Source: Ancylobacter gelatini
GTDB taxonomy: Bacteria > Pseudomonadota > Alphaproteobacteria > Rhizobiales > Xanthobacteraceae
NCBI RefSeq assembly: GCF_022601675.1
Contig: NZ_JAKVIL010000012.1
Location: 107,792 to 171,791, forward strand
Reading direction: 5' to 3'
DNA: 64,000 nt
Positions 1-7,488 of the stretch are shown here, piece by piece. The notes beneath the pieces are model-generated. The model did not search any database and had not been told where the DNA came from. It was given only the letters and a program-made list of their open reading frames with translations. The translations under genes and the position numbers were made by a program. The stretch's first letter is position 1. The number at the start of each line of letters is the position of its first letter.

Positions 1-450
1 CGTGGCGAGCTGCTCCATCGCCGCCGGGCGGCGGGTGTCGAGCGAGGCCATCAGCACCTTGCGGCCGGCCTTCTCGGTCAGGCGCTTGGCGATCTTGGCG
101 GTGGAGGTGGTCTTGCCCGAGCCCTGAAGGCCGACCATCAGCACGGGCACCGGCGGGGCGGCATCGAGGTCGATCGGCTTGGCGTCGGAGCCGAGCATGG
201 CGATCAGCTCGTCATGGACGATCTTGACCACCATCTGGCCGGGGGTGACGGATTTCACCACCTCGGCGCCGACGGCGCGCGCGCGCACCCGGTCGGTAAA
301 GGAACGCACCACGTCGAGCGCGACGTCAGCCTCGATCAGCGCGCGGCGCACCTCGCGCATGGCCTCGTTCACGTCGGCCTCGGAGAGGGCGCCGCGCTTC
401 TTGAGCCGGTCGAGTATGCCGCCGAGGCGGTCGCTCAGTGAGTCGAACAT
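1..450 (-). CDS. ffh: Signal recognition particle protein Ffh, N-terminal part (runs off the window)
   Basis: Ffh is the GTPase subunit of the bacterial signal recognition particle; with SRP RNA and FtsY it brings ribosomes making membrane proteins to the inner membrane. The gene starts at 450 on the minus strand and leaves the window at base 1, so 150 codons are visible. These cover the four-helix N domain (residues about 1-95, beginning MFDSLSDRLGGILDRL) and the start of the G domain. The P-loop GLQGSGKT is at residues 107-114, the position usual for Ffh, and the following motif DTRRPAAMEQL is typical of the family. The GTPase remainder and the methionine-rich M domain are not visible. The gene is the leftmost in the window and has a 200-nt leader containing a hairpin. 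Confidence 0.96.
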   Translation of the reverse strand, partial: MFDSLSDRLGGILDRLKKRGALSEADVNEAMREVRRALIEADVALDVVRSFTDRVRARAVGAEVVKSVTPGQMVVKIVHDELIAMLGSDAKPIDLDAAPPVPVLMVGLQGSGKTTSTAKIAKRLTEKAGRKVLMASLDTRRPAAMEQLAT

Positions 451-497
451 GCGTTCGTCGCTCCATGGTTTCCGGCGCGTCTCACGCAAAGCCGAAA

Positions 498-528
498 ACG
501 CCCGAGGGCGCACAGCGCTGTCGGGCGT
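498..528. promoter_or_regulatory. Stable hairpin in the ffh leader
   Basis: An 8-bp perfect stem (ACGCCCGA, 498-505, with TCGGGCGT, 521-528) encloses a second GCGC/GCGC stem. It lies 48 nt upstream of the ffh start. There is no T-run on either side, so it is not a plain terminator. It could be a leader structure of ffh. The rest of 451-650 shows no convincing gene. Confidence 0.35.
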
Positions 529-650
529 GGACCTCCGGGCTCTGGGCCCGGGCGGCGGATCGGCTCGCGAAATCGGCGAGGATTGCGGCGTTTCCTAAGG
601 GCGGCCGGCGGCAAAGTCAAGAAATCCGGCTCTCTTCGGCCAGGCTCCGC

Positions 651-773
651 CTATTCGGTGTCGAATCCGGTGAACACGATCAGCACGAGCATGGCGAAGA
701 TGATCACGCCCATCGAGGCAAAGATCAACTTCGGGTCGATGCCGAAATCCAGCCAGTGAGCCATCGTGCGCAT
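651..773 (-). CDS. Small single-span membrane protein (40 aa)
   Basis: A 40-codon frame starts with ATG at 773 and ends with TAG at 651. The product begins MRTMAHWLDFGIDPKLI and then has one hydrophobic segment (about residues 16-36, rich in I, M, V, L and F) followed by a short acidic end, FDTE. This is the layout of a small inner-membrane protein with a cytoplasmic or periplasmic amphipathic start. I do not recognise a family. Support comes from the coherent hydrophobic segment, the clean start and stop, and its position in an otherwise empty gap between ffh and the DUF930 gene. It could still be a chance frame. Confidence 0.5.
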   Translation of the reverse strand: MRTMAHWLDFGIDPKLIFASMGVIIFAMLVLIVFTGFDTE

Positions 774-829
774 GGCTTATTCATAGCGCGCAATGCGGCC
801 CGCGAAAAGTGCCGGAACGGGCGGAGCGC

Positions 830-1231
830 TCACGGGGCGACGAGATAATGGGCGTCCCATTCGCTTTTGGGAATCACCTTTCCGAGAGTGTAGTCGAAGG
901 CGGTGACATCCAGCCCGTCATGGGAGGTCTGGCAGTTGTAGGACAGGTGATACCAGTCGCCGCCGCTGCGCACCGCCGCGCCGGGCGCCTTGATGCTTCC
1001 ATGGTCGACGACGGTGTTGGCATAGGCATAGGCCACCAGCTCGTCGGGATGCATGCCCTTGTGTTCACGCTCCACCACGCCCATGCCGCGCGCATTGCAG
1101 CGCTGCTCGATCCGCGCCGTGGGGTCGAGCATCAGCATCTGGTCGGCGGTCGAGCGCGCCAGCGCCGTGCCGGCCAGCGCGGGGAGGAGGCAGAGGGCGA
1201 GGGCGGCGGGGAGGGTGGGGGTGATCGTCAC
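830..1231 (-). CDS. DUF930 domain secreted protein
   Basis: The product is 133 aa from a GTG start at 1231. The first 25 residues (VTITPTLPAALALCLLPALAGTALA) would be a signal peptide; written in parts: a polar start, a leucine/alanine-rich core and an ALA cleavage site. The mature part carries the pattern of the DUF930 family: LDPTARIEQRCNARGM, then a conserved VAYAYA stretch, then GDWYHLSYNCQTSHDG and a final aromatic segment. DUF930 proteins are common in Rhizobiales and have no established function; they are predicted periplasmic. An upstream in-frame ATG at 1294 would add 21 residues before the signal peptide and is less likely. Two conserved cysteines could form a disulfide in the periplasm. 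Confidence 0.75.
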   Translation of the reverse strand: MTITPTLPAALALCLLPALAGTALARSTADQMLMLDPTARIEQRCNARGMGVVEREHKGMHPDELVAYAYANTVVDHGSIKAPGAAVRSGGDWYHLSYNCQTSHDGLDVTAFDYTLGKVIPKSEWDAHYLVAP

Positions 1232-1422
1232 GTCCGTACCTGATTCCTGTGCTCGGCTCCCGGGAGGAGCGTTCAACAATCCTGATGTGGCCATCGCGTG
1301 GCAGGGGCGGCCGGCGCGCGGGGCGCTCGGCCGGCAGCTTCACGGACCCGTTACAGGCCGCCGCTAGCCTGCGACGCACTATCTCCCGCCCCGCCGCGAA
1401 CCGCGTGGAAAAGAGCATCGCC

Positions 1423-2940
1423 ATGGACAATGTGCAACCCGTCGCCGTCACCGCCGCCCCCGAGGCGGCCTCCGTTTTGCTGGAGGAGGTGATCGAACTG
1501 CGCGCCCGTGTGGCGGCGCAGGCGGCGCCGGTGATCGAGCGTTTCGCGCGGCTTGCCGGCCGGCACGACCCCTCGCTGGAAAACCTCGCTCATTACCTCG
1601 CCCTGCGCCAGCATGACCTGCGCCCGCTGCAGCGCCGGCTGATGGCGCGCGGCCTGTCCTCGCTCGGCCGGCTGGAGAGCCGGGTATTGCCGACGCTCGA
1701 TGCCGTGATCGGCGCGCTTTCCGCGCTGTGCGGCCATCAGGCCCCGCTGGCGGTGCCGGACGAGACGGCGTTCTTTGCCGGCGAGAGGCGGCTGGACGAG
1801 GCCAGCCTCGCCGTGCTCGGCCCGGTGCCCGCCGGGCGGCGTACCCGCATCATGGTGACGCTGCCAAGCGAGGCGTCGGGCGACCCGGCCTATATTCGTG
1901 ACCTCGCCCGCCACGGCATGGATGTCGCTCGCATCAATTGCGCCCATGACACCCCGCAGGACTGGCGCGCCATGGCGGCGCATGTGCGCGCCGCCGGGGC
2001 CGAGTTCGGCCGCGAGATCGCCGTGCTCATGGACGTGGCCGGGCCGAAGATCCGTACCGGCGCGGTGGCGCCGATGAAGAAGGGCAAGCCGGCCGGCCGG
2101 CTCACCCCCGGCGCGCTGTTCCGCCTGGTGGCCGACGGCGCCCCCCGCATCGACGAGCGTGCGCCCTTCAGCGCGGCGGTGTCGCTGCCGGACATCGTCT
2201 CCCGCCTGAGCGTCGGCGACCGCGTGCGCTATGACGACGGCAAGGTCGAGGGCGTCGTCGAGGCGCTCCGCGACGGGGAGGCTCTGGTGCGGGTGACCCA
2301 CGCCAAGGCCGGCGGCACCAAACTCAAGCCCGAGAAGGGCCTCAACCTTCCCGACACCGAACTCGGCCTCTCCCCGCTCACCGCCAAGGACACCGAGGAC
2401 CTCGCCACGGTGATCGAGTGCGCCGACATGATCGGCTATTCCTTCGTCAGCCGCTCGCAGGACATAGACCTGCTCGACGAGGCGCTGGCCCGCTATGAGC
2501 GCCACCAGCGCCCGCTCGGCCTGTGCGCCAAGATCGAGCGGCCGGAGGCGGTGCGCAATCTTCCCGATCTGATCGCCCGTGCCGTCCGGCGTGGGCCGTT
2601 CACCGTGATGATCGCGCGGGGCGACCTCGCCGCCGAGGTCGGCTTCGAGCGGCTCGCCGAGATGCAGGAAGAGCTGCTGTGGATCTGCGAGGCCGGCGCG
2701 GTGCCGGCGATCTGGGCGACGCAGGTTCTGGAGGATCTGGTGCGCGACGGGACGCCCTCGCGCGGCGAGATGACCGACGCCGCCATGGCCGCCCGTGCCG
2801 AATGCGTGATGCTGAACAAGGGGCCGGCGGTGTTGGAAGCGATCGACCTGCTGGTGAGTCTGCTCGACCGCATGGACGACCACTTCCTCAAGAAGACGCC
2901 GACGCTGCGTGCGCTGGCTTCCTGGCCGCTGGACCTGTAG
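1423..2940 (+). CDS. Pyruvate-kinase-like protein without the regulatory C-terminal domain
   Basis: The 505-aa product has the pyruvate kinase barrel. Recognisable blocks are GMDVARINCAHD (substrate arginine block), MDVAGPKIRTG, the B-domain region around residues 225-300, CAKIERPEAV with catalytic Lys370, ARGDLAAEVG with Asp401, and ATQVLEDL with Thr433. After VMLNKGPAVLEAIDLL the protein ends, so the roughly 130-residue allosteric C domain of normal pyruvate kinases is missing. The usual VMLSGETA block reads VMLNKGP. In exchange there is an N-terminal extension of about 130 residues rich in Arg and Leu. The start chosen is ATG 1423 (MDNVQP); the frame is open upstream to 1249. It may be a divergent pyruvate kinase or a paralogue with another substrate; the second is at least as likely. 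Confidence 0.8.
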   Translation: MDNVQPVAVTAAPEAASVLLEEVIELRARVAAQAAPVIERFARLAGRHDPSLENLAHYLALRQHDLRPLQRRLMARGLSSLGRLESRVLPTLDAVIGALSALCGHQAPLAVPDETAFFAGERRLDEASLAVLGPVPAGRRTRIMVTLPSEASGDPAYIRDLARHGMDVARINCAHDTPQDWRAMAAHVRAAGAEFGREIAVLMDVAGPKIRTGAVAPMKKGKPAGRLTPGALFRLVADGAPRIDERAPFSAAVSLPDIVSRLSVGDRVRYDDGKVEGVVEALRDGEALVRVTHAKAGGTKLKPEKGLNLPDTELGLSPLTAKDTEDLATVIECADMIGYSFVSRSQDIDLLDEALARYERHQRPLGLCAKIERPEAVRNLPDLIARAVRRGPFTVMIARGDLAAEVGFERLAEMQEELLWICEAGAVPAIWATQVLEDLVRDGTPSRGEMTDAAMAARAECVMLNKGPAVLEAIDLLVSLLDRMDDHFLKKTPTLRALASWPLDL

Positions 2941-3033
2941 GGCGCGCGCCGATCTGCGCCCCATCATCACATCCGCGTTGTGACCTATGCGCGGCGTGTT
3001 GCCGGGCGGGGCGGGGCGGATTAGAACCGCCCC

Positions 3034-3768
3034 ATGGCGCTGATGGATCTCGCGAACCCGACCCGTTTCCTCGCTCTCGCCGAGCGGGTATTGCCGTGGC
3101 TTGCGGGGCTGAGCGCGGCAACGCTGGCGGTCGGCTTCTACCTCGCCTTCCGCGCGCCCGCCGACTACCAGCAGGGCGAGACGGTACGGATCATGTACAT
3201 CCATGTGCCGTTCGCCTGGCTCGCCATGTTCGGCTATTCGCTGCTGGCGCTGTCCTCGCTCGGCATATTGGTCTGGCGCCACCCGCTGGCCGATGTCGCG
3301 CACAAGGCGCTGGCGCCGATCGGGGCGATCTTCGCCTTTCTGTGCCTGTTCACCGGCTCGCTCTGGGGGCGCCCGATGTGGGGCACCTACTGGGTGTGGG
3401 ACGCGCGGCTGACCTCGATGCTGGTGCTGCTGCTGCTCTATCTCGGCCTGCTGGCCCTGCGCTCGGCGATCGAGGACCCCAACCAGGCCGGCCGCGCGGC
3501 GGCGGTGCTGACGCTGGTCGGCTTCGTCAACGTGCCGATCGTCAAGTTCTCGGTCGACTGGTGGAACACGCTGCACCAGCCGGCCTCGGTGTTCCGCATG
3601 GGCGGGCCGACCATCCATTCCAGCCTGCTCTGGCCGCTGCTGGTGTGCGCGGTGGGCTTCACGCTGCTGATGACCACGCTGCACTTCGCCGCCATGCGCA
3701 ACGAAATCCTGCGCCGGCGCCTGCGCGCGCTGGAAGCCCGCGCCGCCGCCGAGGCGGCCTATGTGTGA
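3034..3768 (+). CDS. ccmC: Heme exporter protein CcmC
   Basis: CcmC is an inner-membrane protein of System I cytochrome c maturation. It presents heme to CcmE through a periplasmic tryptophan-rich WWD loop. The 244-aa product has about six membrane spans and the conserved heme-handling elements: YIHVPFAWLAM, GSLWGRPMWGTYWVWDARL and VKFSVDWWNTLHQPASV. Length and segment order match the family. The reading frame is followed after 8 nt by ccmD, which in turn overlaps ccmG, so the three form one transcription unit. No ccmA or ccmB lies directly upstream, where they often sit in related bacteria; the neighbour there is a pyruvate-kinase-like gene. Confidence 0.97.
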   Translation: MALMDLANPTRFLALAERVLPWLAGLSAATLAVGFYLAFRAPADYQQGETVRIMYIHVPFAWLAMFGYSLLALSSLGILVWRHPLADVAHKALAPIGAIFAFLCLFTGSLWGRPMWGTYWVWDARLTSMLVLLLLYLGLLALRSAIEDPNQAGRAAAVLTLVGFVNVPIVKFSVDWWNTLHQPASVFRMGGPTIHSSLLWPLLVCAVGFTLLMTTLHFAAMRNEILRRRLRALEARAAAEAAYV

Positions 3769-3776
3769 GGCGCACC

Positions 3777-3986
3777 ATGATTGACGCGATGCTGGGCGAG
3801 CACGGCGGTTTCATCCTGGCCTGCTATGGCGTGAGCCTCGGCGTGCTCGGGGCCATGGGCGCGTGGACCGTGCTGGACGGGCGCCGCCTGCGTCGCCATC
3901 TCGCGCAGATGGAGGCGCGCGGTGTGCGTCGCCGTTCCGCCCGCGCCGGGGACGTGCGCGAGAGCACGCCGGAAAACGTCGCATGA
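3777..3986 (+). CDS. ccmD: Heme exporter protein CcmD
   Basis: CcmD is a short membrane protein that stabilises the CcmABC-CcmE complex and helps release holo-CcmE. The 69-aa product begins MIDAMLGEHGGFILACYG, has one membrane span (about residues 10-33) and then the basic segment GRRLRRHLAQMEARG that is characteristic of CcmD. The ATG start at 3777 is 8 nt after the ccmC stop. The TGA stop at 3984-3986 overlaps the ATG of ccmG (ATGA), suggesting translational coupling. It is somewhat longer than many CcmD proteins because of an Arg-rich tail. Confidence 0.9.
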   Translation: MIDAMLGEHGGFILACYGVSLGVLGAMGAWTVLDGRRLRRHLAQMEARGVRRRSARAGDVRESTPENVA

Positions 3987-4606
3987 GCCTGCCGTCCCCC
4001 GACAGCCCGTCTCCCGGGACGGAAGCCCCGGCATCGGGCACGCCGCTGCGCCGTCGCCTGATCGTGCTGCTGCCGCTGCTCGCCTTCGCGGCACTGGCGG
4101 CGCTGTTCTATGGCCGGCTGTTCTCCGGCGATCCCTCGCGCATCCCCTCCGCGCTGATCGGCCAGCCAGCGCCGGCGCTGAACCTGCCGCCGCTGGAAGG
4201 GCTGTCGCGCGACGGCGCGCCGGTGCCCGGCCTTGTCTCGGCCGAACTCACGGGCGGGGTAACGGTGCTGAACGTCTTCGCGTCCTGGTGCGTGCCGTGC
4301 CGCGACGAGCACCCCTTTCTGGTGGAGCTGTCGAAGATGCCGGGCTTCCGGCTGGTCGGCCTCAACTACAAGGACGCCCCGGACAATGCCCGGCGCTTCC
4401 TCGGCACCTTCGGCAATCCCTATGCGGCGGTCGGCGTCGACGCCAATGGCCGCACCGCGATCGACTGGGGGGTTTACGGCGTGCCCGAGACCTTCGTGAT
4501 CGGCAAGGACGGGCGCATCGCCTACAAATATATCGGCCCGATCGATGCCGAGGGCCTGCGCGCGCGGCTGGTGCCGGAAATCGAAAAGGCGCGGGCGGCG
4601 CCCTGA
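3983..4606 (+). CDS. ccmG: Thiol:disulfide interchange protein CcmG (DsbE)
   Basis: CcmG is a membrane-anchored periplasmic thioredoxin-like protein that keeps apocytochrome c cysteines reduced before heme attachment. The 207-aa product has an N-terminal membrane anchor (about residues 25-45) and a thioredoxin fold with the active site W102-C103-V-P-C106. It also has the family features GLNYKD-like (VGLNYKDAPDNA), a conserved cis-proline loop GVPETFVI and the late KYIGPI segment. The ATG at 3983 overlaps the ccmD stop by 4 nt. Its place directly after ccmC and ccmD confirms the role. Confidence 0.96.
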   Translation: MSLPSPDSPSPGTEAPASGTPLRRRLIVLLPLLAFAALAALFYGRLFSGDPSRIPSALIGQPAPALNLPPLEGLSRDGAPVPGLVSAELTGGVTVLNVFASWCVPCRDEHPFLVELSKMPGFRLVGLNYKDAPDNARRFLGTFGNPYAAVGVDANGRTAIDWGVYGVPETFVIGKDGRIAYKYIGPIDAEGLRARLVPEIEKARAAP

Positions 4607-4622
4607 GCGTCGGCGCGGCCGG

Positions 4623-4874
4623 TCAGCAATCCTTGATATGGGCGACCCGGGTGCGGGTCTGCTGCTCCACCAGCAAGGTGCCGTCACCCAGCAGCGCCGC
4701 CTGCATGACCGTGGCGAATTCCGGCTTGCGCAGCGGGCAGGTGATGAGCTGCGCCTCCTTATGGCCGGCATTCACGGGCTGCGACGGCGCGATTTCGGCG
4801 TGGTTGTGCGAACTTTCCGCCATGAGGAAAGCTGCCGCTGCCGCTGCCACCAACACAAAATCGGAAACGCGCAT
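4623..4874 (-). CDS. Small secreted hypothetical protein
   Basis: The product is 83 aa from ATG 4874 (MRVSDFVLVAAAAAAFLMA), with an alanine-rich hydrophobic start that looks like a signal peptide or anchor. The rest is polar and contains two cysteines (ITCPLRK and the C-terminal KDC) plus an AALLGDGTLLVEQQTRTRV segment, which suggests a small disulfide-bonded periplasmic protein. An upstream ATG at 4898 would add 8 residues. The gene is convergent with ccmG, with 16 nt between the stops. I do not recognise a family. Confidence 0.55.
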   Translation of the reverse strand: MRVSDFVLVAAAAAAFLMAESSHNHAEIAPSQPVNAGHKEAQLITCPLRKPEFATVMQAALLGDGTLLVEQQTRTRVAHIKDC

Positions 4875-5407
4875 GTGCCACCGCTCGGCTGAAATCATTC
4901 GTGGATCGTAAACGAGCTAGGGTCTCTGCGCTATATCGGAATGACGTTTGGTCATGCCCGTCATTCGCTTTGGAGAGTTTTTGGAATACTTTATAATACA
5001 TTATTCCAGACAGTAGACGGCCCCGCTGATCCGGGACTTGCGCCGGCAAGCGCGCTCCCCACATGACATTCCTTGTTTGGCGTCCCCGGACTTGCTAGAA
5101 GCATTCCATGATCGAGCGCAGGGCACATGGCGAGACTGTCTGCACGGGCGTGGCTTCGGCCGCCGGCCCTGCCGACGTCGCGCGTCCGGAAGCCCGCCGC
5201 CGGCTGCCGACCACGATCGGCTTCGCCGCTGTTCCCGATCATGTTCGCTTGCCGGCCCGGTTCTTTGGTCGTTTCACCGCCTGCGCGGTGGCGGGCCTTA
5301 GCTGAGCGCCGCCCGGAGCCGATTCCGGCCATGCTCCGCCATGGCCAGCTCCCGGCCGCGCTGCCTTCAGCCCCGCCACATCCCTAGATAAAAGCCGAGA
5401 TGCCGAG
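4875..5407. other. Intergenic region upstream of leuC with an AT-rich islet
   Basis: These 533 nt separate a minus-strand small gene from leuC. Around 4960-5010 there is an AT-rich islet with an exact TATAAT at 4992-4997 and a TTGGAG at 4970-4975, 16 nt apart. It also carries a 7-bp inverted repeat, TGGAATA (4982-4988) with TATTCCA (5002-5008), that surrounds the TATAAT. This looks like a plus-strand promoter under operator control. The remaining 400 nt before leuC hold only weak frames, the best being 5108-5305 (65 codons, no good ribosome binding site), so either a long leader or an unrecognised short transcript is possible. Confidence 0.4.
4970..5008 (+). promoter_or_regulatory. Putative promoter with overlapping operator-like inverted repeat
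   Basis: TTGGAG (4970-4975), a 16-nt spacer and TATAAT (4992-4997) resemble a sigma-70 promoter reading toward leuC. The inverted repeat TGGAATA-N13-TATTCCA (4982-5008) covers the -10 element, as expected for a repressor site. The regulator cannot be named from the sequence. The distance to the leuC start is about 400 nt. Confidence 0.4.
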
Positions 5408-6829
5408 ATGAGCACGTCCGCTCCGCGTACCCTGTATGACAAGATTTTCGACGATCACGTGATCGACCGGCAGGAGGATGGCACCTGCCTGCTCTTTATC
5501 GACCGCCACCTCGTGCATGAGGTGACCTCGCCGCAGGCCTTCGAGGGGCTGCGCGTCGCCGGCCGCAAGGTGCACTCGCCGAGCCGCACGCTCGCCGTGG
5601 TCGATCACAACGTCCAGACCACGGACCGGCGCTTCGGCATCGAGGATCCCGAGAGCCGGATGCAGGTCGAGACGCTGGCCGAGAACGCCCGCGACTTCGG
5701 CATCGAGTATTTCAACGAGCTCGACAAGCGCCAGGGCATCGTTCACGTCATCGGCCCGGAGCAGGGCTTCACCCTGCCGGGCACCACCATCGTGTGCGGT
5801 GACAGCCATACCTCGACCCATGGCGCCTTCGGCGCGCTCGCCCATGGCATCGGCACCTCGGAGGTGGAGCATGTGCTCGCCACCCAGACGCTGATCCAGA
5901 AGAAGAGCAAGAACATGCGCGTCACCGTCGACGGGAAGCTGCCCGACGGCGTGACCGCCAAGGACGTGACGCTGGCCATCATCGGCACCACCGGCACCGC
6001 CGGCGGCACCGGCTATGTCATCGAATATGCCGGCGAGGTGTTCCGCAACCTGTCGATGGAAGGCCGGATGACGGTCTGCAACATGTCGATCGAGGGCGGC
6101 GCGCGCGCAGGGATGGTCGCGCCCGACGAGACCACCTATGCCTATGTGAAGGACCGCCCGCGCGCGCCCAAGGGCGCGGACTGGGACGCGGCCCGCCGCT
6201 ACTGGGACACGCTGCGCACCGACGAGGGCGCGTTCTTCGACCATGAGGTGCGGCTCGACGGCGCCTCGCTGCCGCCGATCGTCTCCTGGGGCACCAGCCC
6301 TGAGGACGTGATCTCGGTCGAGGGCCTCGTGCCGGATCCCGATCTGATCGCGGATGAAGGCAAGCGCGACGCCAAGAAGCGCGCGCTCCATTATATGGGG
6401 CTGACCGCCGGCACCAAGATCACCGACATCGCCATCGACAAGGTGTTCATCGGCTCCTGCACCAATGCCCGCATCGAGGACCTGCGCGCCGCCGCCGCCA
6501 TCGTGCGCGGCCACAAGGTGCGCGAGGGCGTCTCCGGCATGATCGTGCCGGGCTCGGGCCTGGTGAAGCTGCAGGCCGAGGCCGAGGGGCTGGACGCGAT
6601 CTTCAAGGCCGCCGGCTTCGACTGGCGCGAGCCGGGCTGCTCGATGTGCCTCGCCATGAACGCCGACAAGCTCGGCCCCGAGGAGCGCTGCGCCTCGACC
6701 TCGAACCGCAATTTCGAGGGCCGGCAGGGCCATAAGGGGCGCACCCATCTGGTCTCGCCCGCCATGGCGGCCGCGGCGGCGATCGCGGGGCGCTTCGTCG
6801 ACGTGCGGCAATGGCCGCGCGCGAGCTGA
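5408..6829 (+). CDS. leuC: 3-isopropylmalate dehydratase large subunit LeuC
   Basis: LeuC with LeuD forms isopropylmalate isomerase, which converts 2-isopropylmalate to 3-isopropylmalate in leucine synthesis. The 473-aa product has the aconitase fold. The [4Fe-4S] cluster cysteines are Cys351 ([11 protein letters not shown]), Cys411 and Cys414 (GCSMCLAMN). Other signatures are [23 protein letters not shown] and [14 protein letters not shown]. Length fits the bacterial family. Just before the start there is a three-codon frame (ATG 5400, stop TGA 5409-5411) that overlaps the leuC ATG at 5408 and might couple translation. The partner leuD lies 1.3 kb downstream on the same strand. Confidence 0.98.
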   Translation: MSTSAPRTLYDKIFDDHVIDRQEDGTCLLFIDRHLVHEVTSPQAFEGLRVAGRKVHSPSRTLAVVDHNVQTTDRRFGIEDPESRMQVETLAENARDFGIEYFNELDKRQGIVHVIGPEQGFTLPGTTIVCGDSHTSTHGAFGALAHGIGTSEVEHVLATQTLIQKKSKNMRVTVDGKLPDGVTAKDVTLAIIGTTGTAGGTGYVIEYAGEVFRNLSMEGRMTVCNMSIEGGARAGMVAPDETTYAYVKDRPRAPKGADWDAARRYWDTLRTDEGAFFDHEVRLDGASLPPIVSWGTSPEDVISVEGLVPDPDLIADEGKRDAKKRALHYMGLTAGTKITDIAIDKVFIGSCTNARIEDLRAAAAIVRGHKVREGVSGMIVPGSGLVKLQAEAEGLDAIFKAAGFDWREPGCSMCLAMNADKLGPEERCASTSNRNFEGRQGHKGRTHLVSPAMAAAAAIAGRFVDVRQWPRAS

Positions 6830-6839
6830 CGGCGGAACG

Positions 6840-6974
6840 ATGCGCGGCGATCCGTTCTGGGAACCCCCGCCCGACGACCCCATGGAAGTGTGGGGCCGCC
6901 GGATCGGGCGTTCGCTCGCGGTGATCGCGGCGCTGGTGCTCGTCTATTACCTGTTCTCGACCTATCTCAGGTGA
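6840..6974 (+). CDS. Small membrane protein (44 aa)
   Basis: A 44-codon frame starts at ATG 6840, 10 nt after leuC, and ends 6 nt before the next gene. The product starts MRGDPFWEPPPDDPMEVWG, then has Arg-flanked hydrophobic residues (about 25-43: SLAVIAALVLVYYLFSTYL) that make one membrane span. The tight packing between two plus-strand genes and the positive-inside charge pattern support a real gene. I do not recognise a family and no function can be given. Confidence 0.6.
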   Translation: MRGDPFWEPPPDDPMEVWGRRIGRSLAVIAALVLVYYLFSTYLR

Positions 6975-6980
6975 GGCACG

Positions 6981-7424
6981 ATGAACGAGGCGGCCAATCG
7001 GCTGGACGCTGAACCCGAAGCCTGGGCCCCGGTGAAGGCGCCCTCGCTGGCGCAGATGGAAGTGATGGCGCAGGCGGCCTATGAGCGCCTGCCCGACCAC
7101 TTCCGCGCCATGTGCGGCAACATGGTGGTGCAGGTCGACGATTTTCCCAGCGACGAGGTGCTGGAGGAGATGGAGGCGGAAACCCCGTTCGACCTGCTCG
7201 GCCTGTTTCAGGGCATCGGGCTGGCGCAGGGCTTCGACGCGGCGGGCGGCGTGCTGCCCAACATGATCCACCTCTACCGCCGGCCGATCCTCGATTACTG
7301 GGCCGAGAACGACGAGACGCTCGGCGCGGTCGTCACCCATGTGCTCATCCACGAAATCGGCCACCATTTCGGCCTGTCGGACGAGGACATGGAGCGGATC
7401 GAGGAGGAGGGCGGCTCTACGTAG
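6981..7424 (+). CDS. Zincin-like metallopeptidase family protein
   Basis: The 147-aa product matches the small cytoplasmic metallopeptidase family found near biosynthetic genes in many Proteobacteria and Actinobacteria (zincin-like, DUF1025 type). The zinc motif is HEIGHHFGLSDEDM with His124, Glu125 and His128, and an Asp in GLSD as likely third-ligand region. The N-terminal half has the usual pattern MAQAAYERLPDHFRAMCGNMVVQVDDFP. No signal peptide is seen, so it is expected in the cytoplasm. It follows the small membrane gene by 6 nt and is probably co-transcribed with leuC. The substrate is unknown. Confidence 0.85.
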   Translation: MNEAANRLDAEPEAWAPVKAPSLAQMEVMAQAAYERLPDHFRAMCGNMVVQVDDFPSDEVLEEMEAETPFDLLGLFQGIGLAQGFDAAGGVLPNMIHLYRRPILDYWAENDETLGAVVTHVLIHEIGHHFGLSDEDMERIEEEGGST

Positions 7425-7452
7425 GCCTCCGCATGGGAAACAGCTCGATACC

Positions 7453-7473
7453 AGATTAGAAAATATCTAATCT
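7453..7473. promoter_or_regulatory. Perfect operator-like palindrome upstream of the cytochrome b561 gene
   Basis: AGATTAGA (7453-7460) and its exact reverse complement TCTAATCT (7466-7473) are separated by 5 nt (AAATA). The 21-bp AT-rich palindrome ends 15 nt before the ATG of the cytochrome b561 gene and stands out in GC-rich surroundings. It has the size and symmetry of a dimeric repressor site, placed where binding would block the promoter or the early transcript. The regulator is unknown. Confidence 0.55.
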
Positions 7474-7488
7474 AAGTGGAGAGCGACC

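Noticed and set aside
1351..3684. A 777-codon minus-strand frame across the pyruvate-kinase-like gene and ccmC.
   Set aside because: Both plus-strand genes have clear catalytic and membrane motifs; the opposite frame is low-complexity.
5108..5305. A possible 65-aa protein in the leuC leader.
   Set aside because: No ribosome binding site, no signal or domain, and Arg/Pro/Ala composition typical of GC-rich chance frames.
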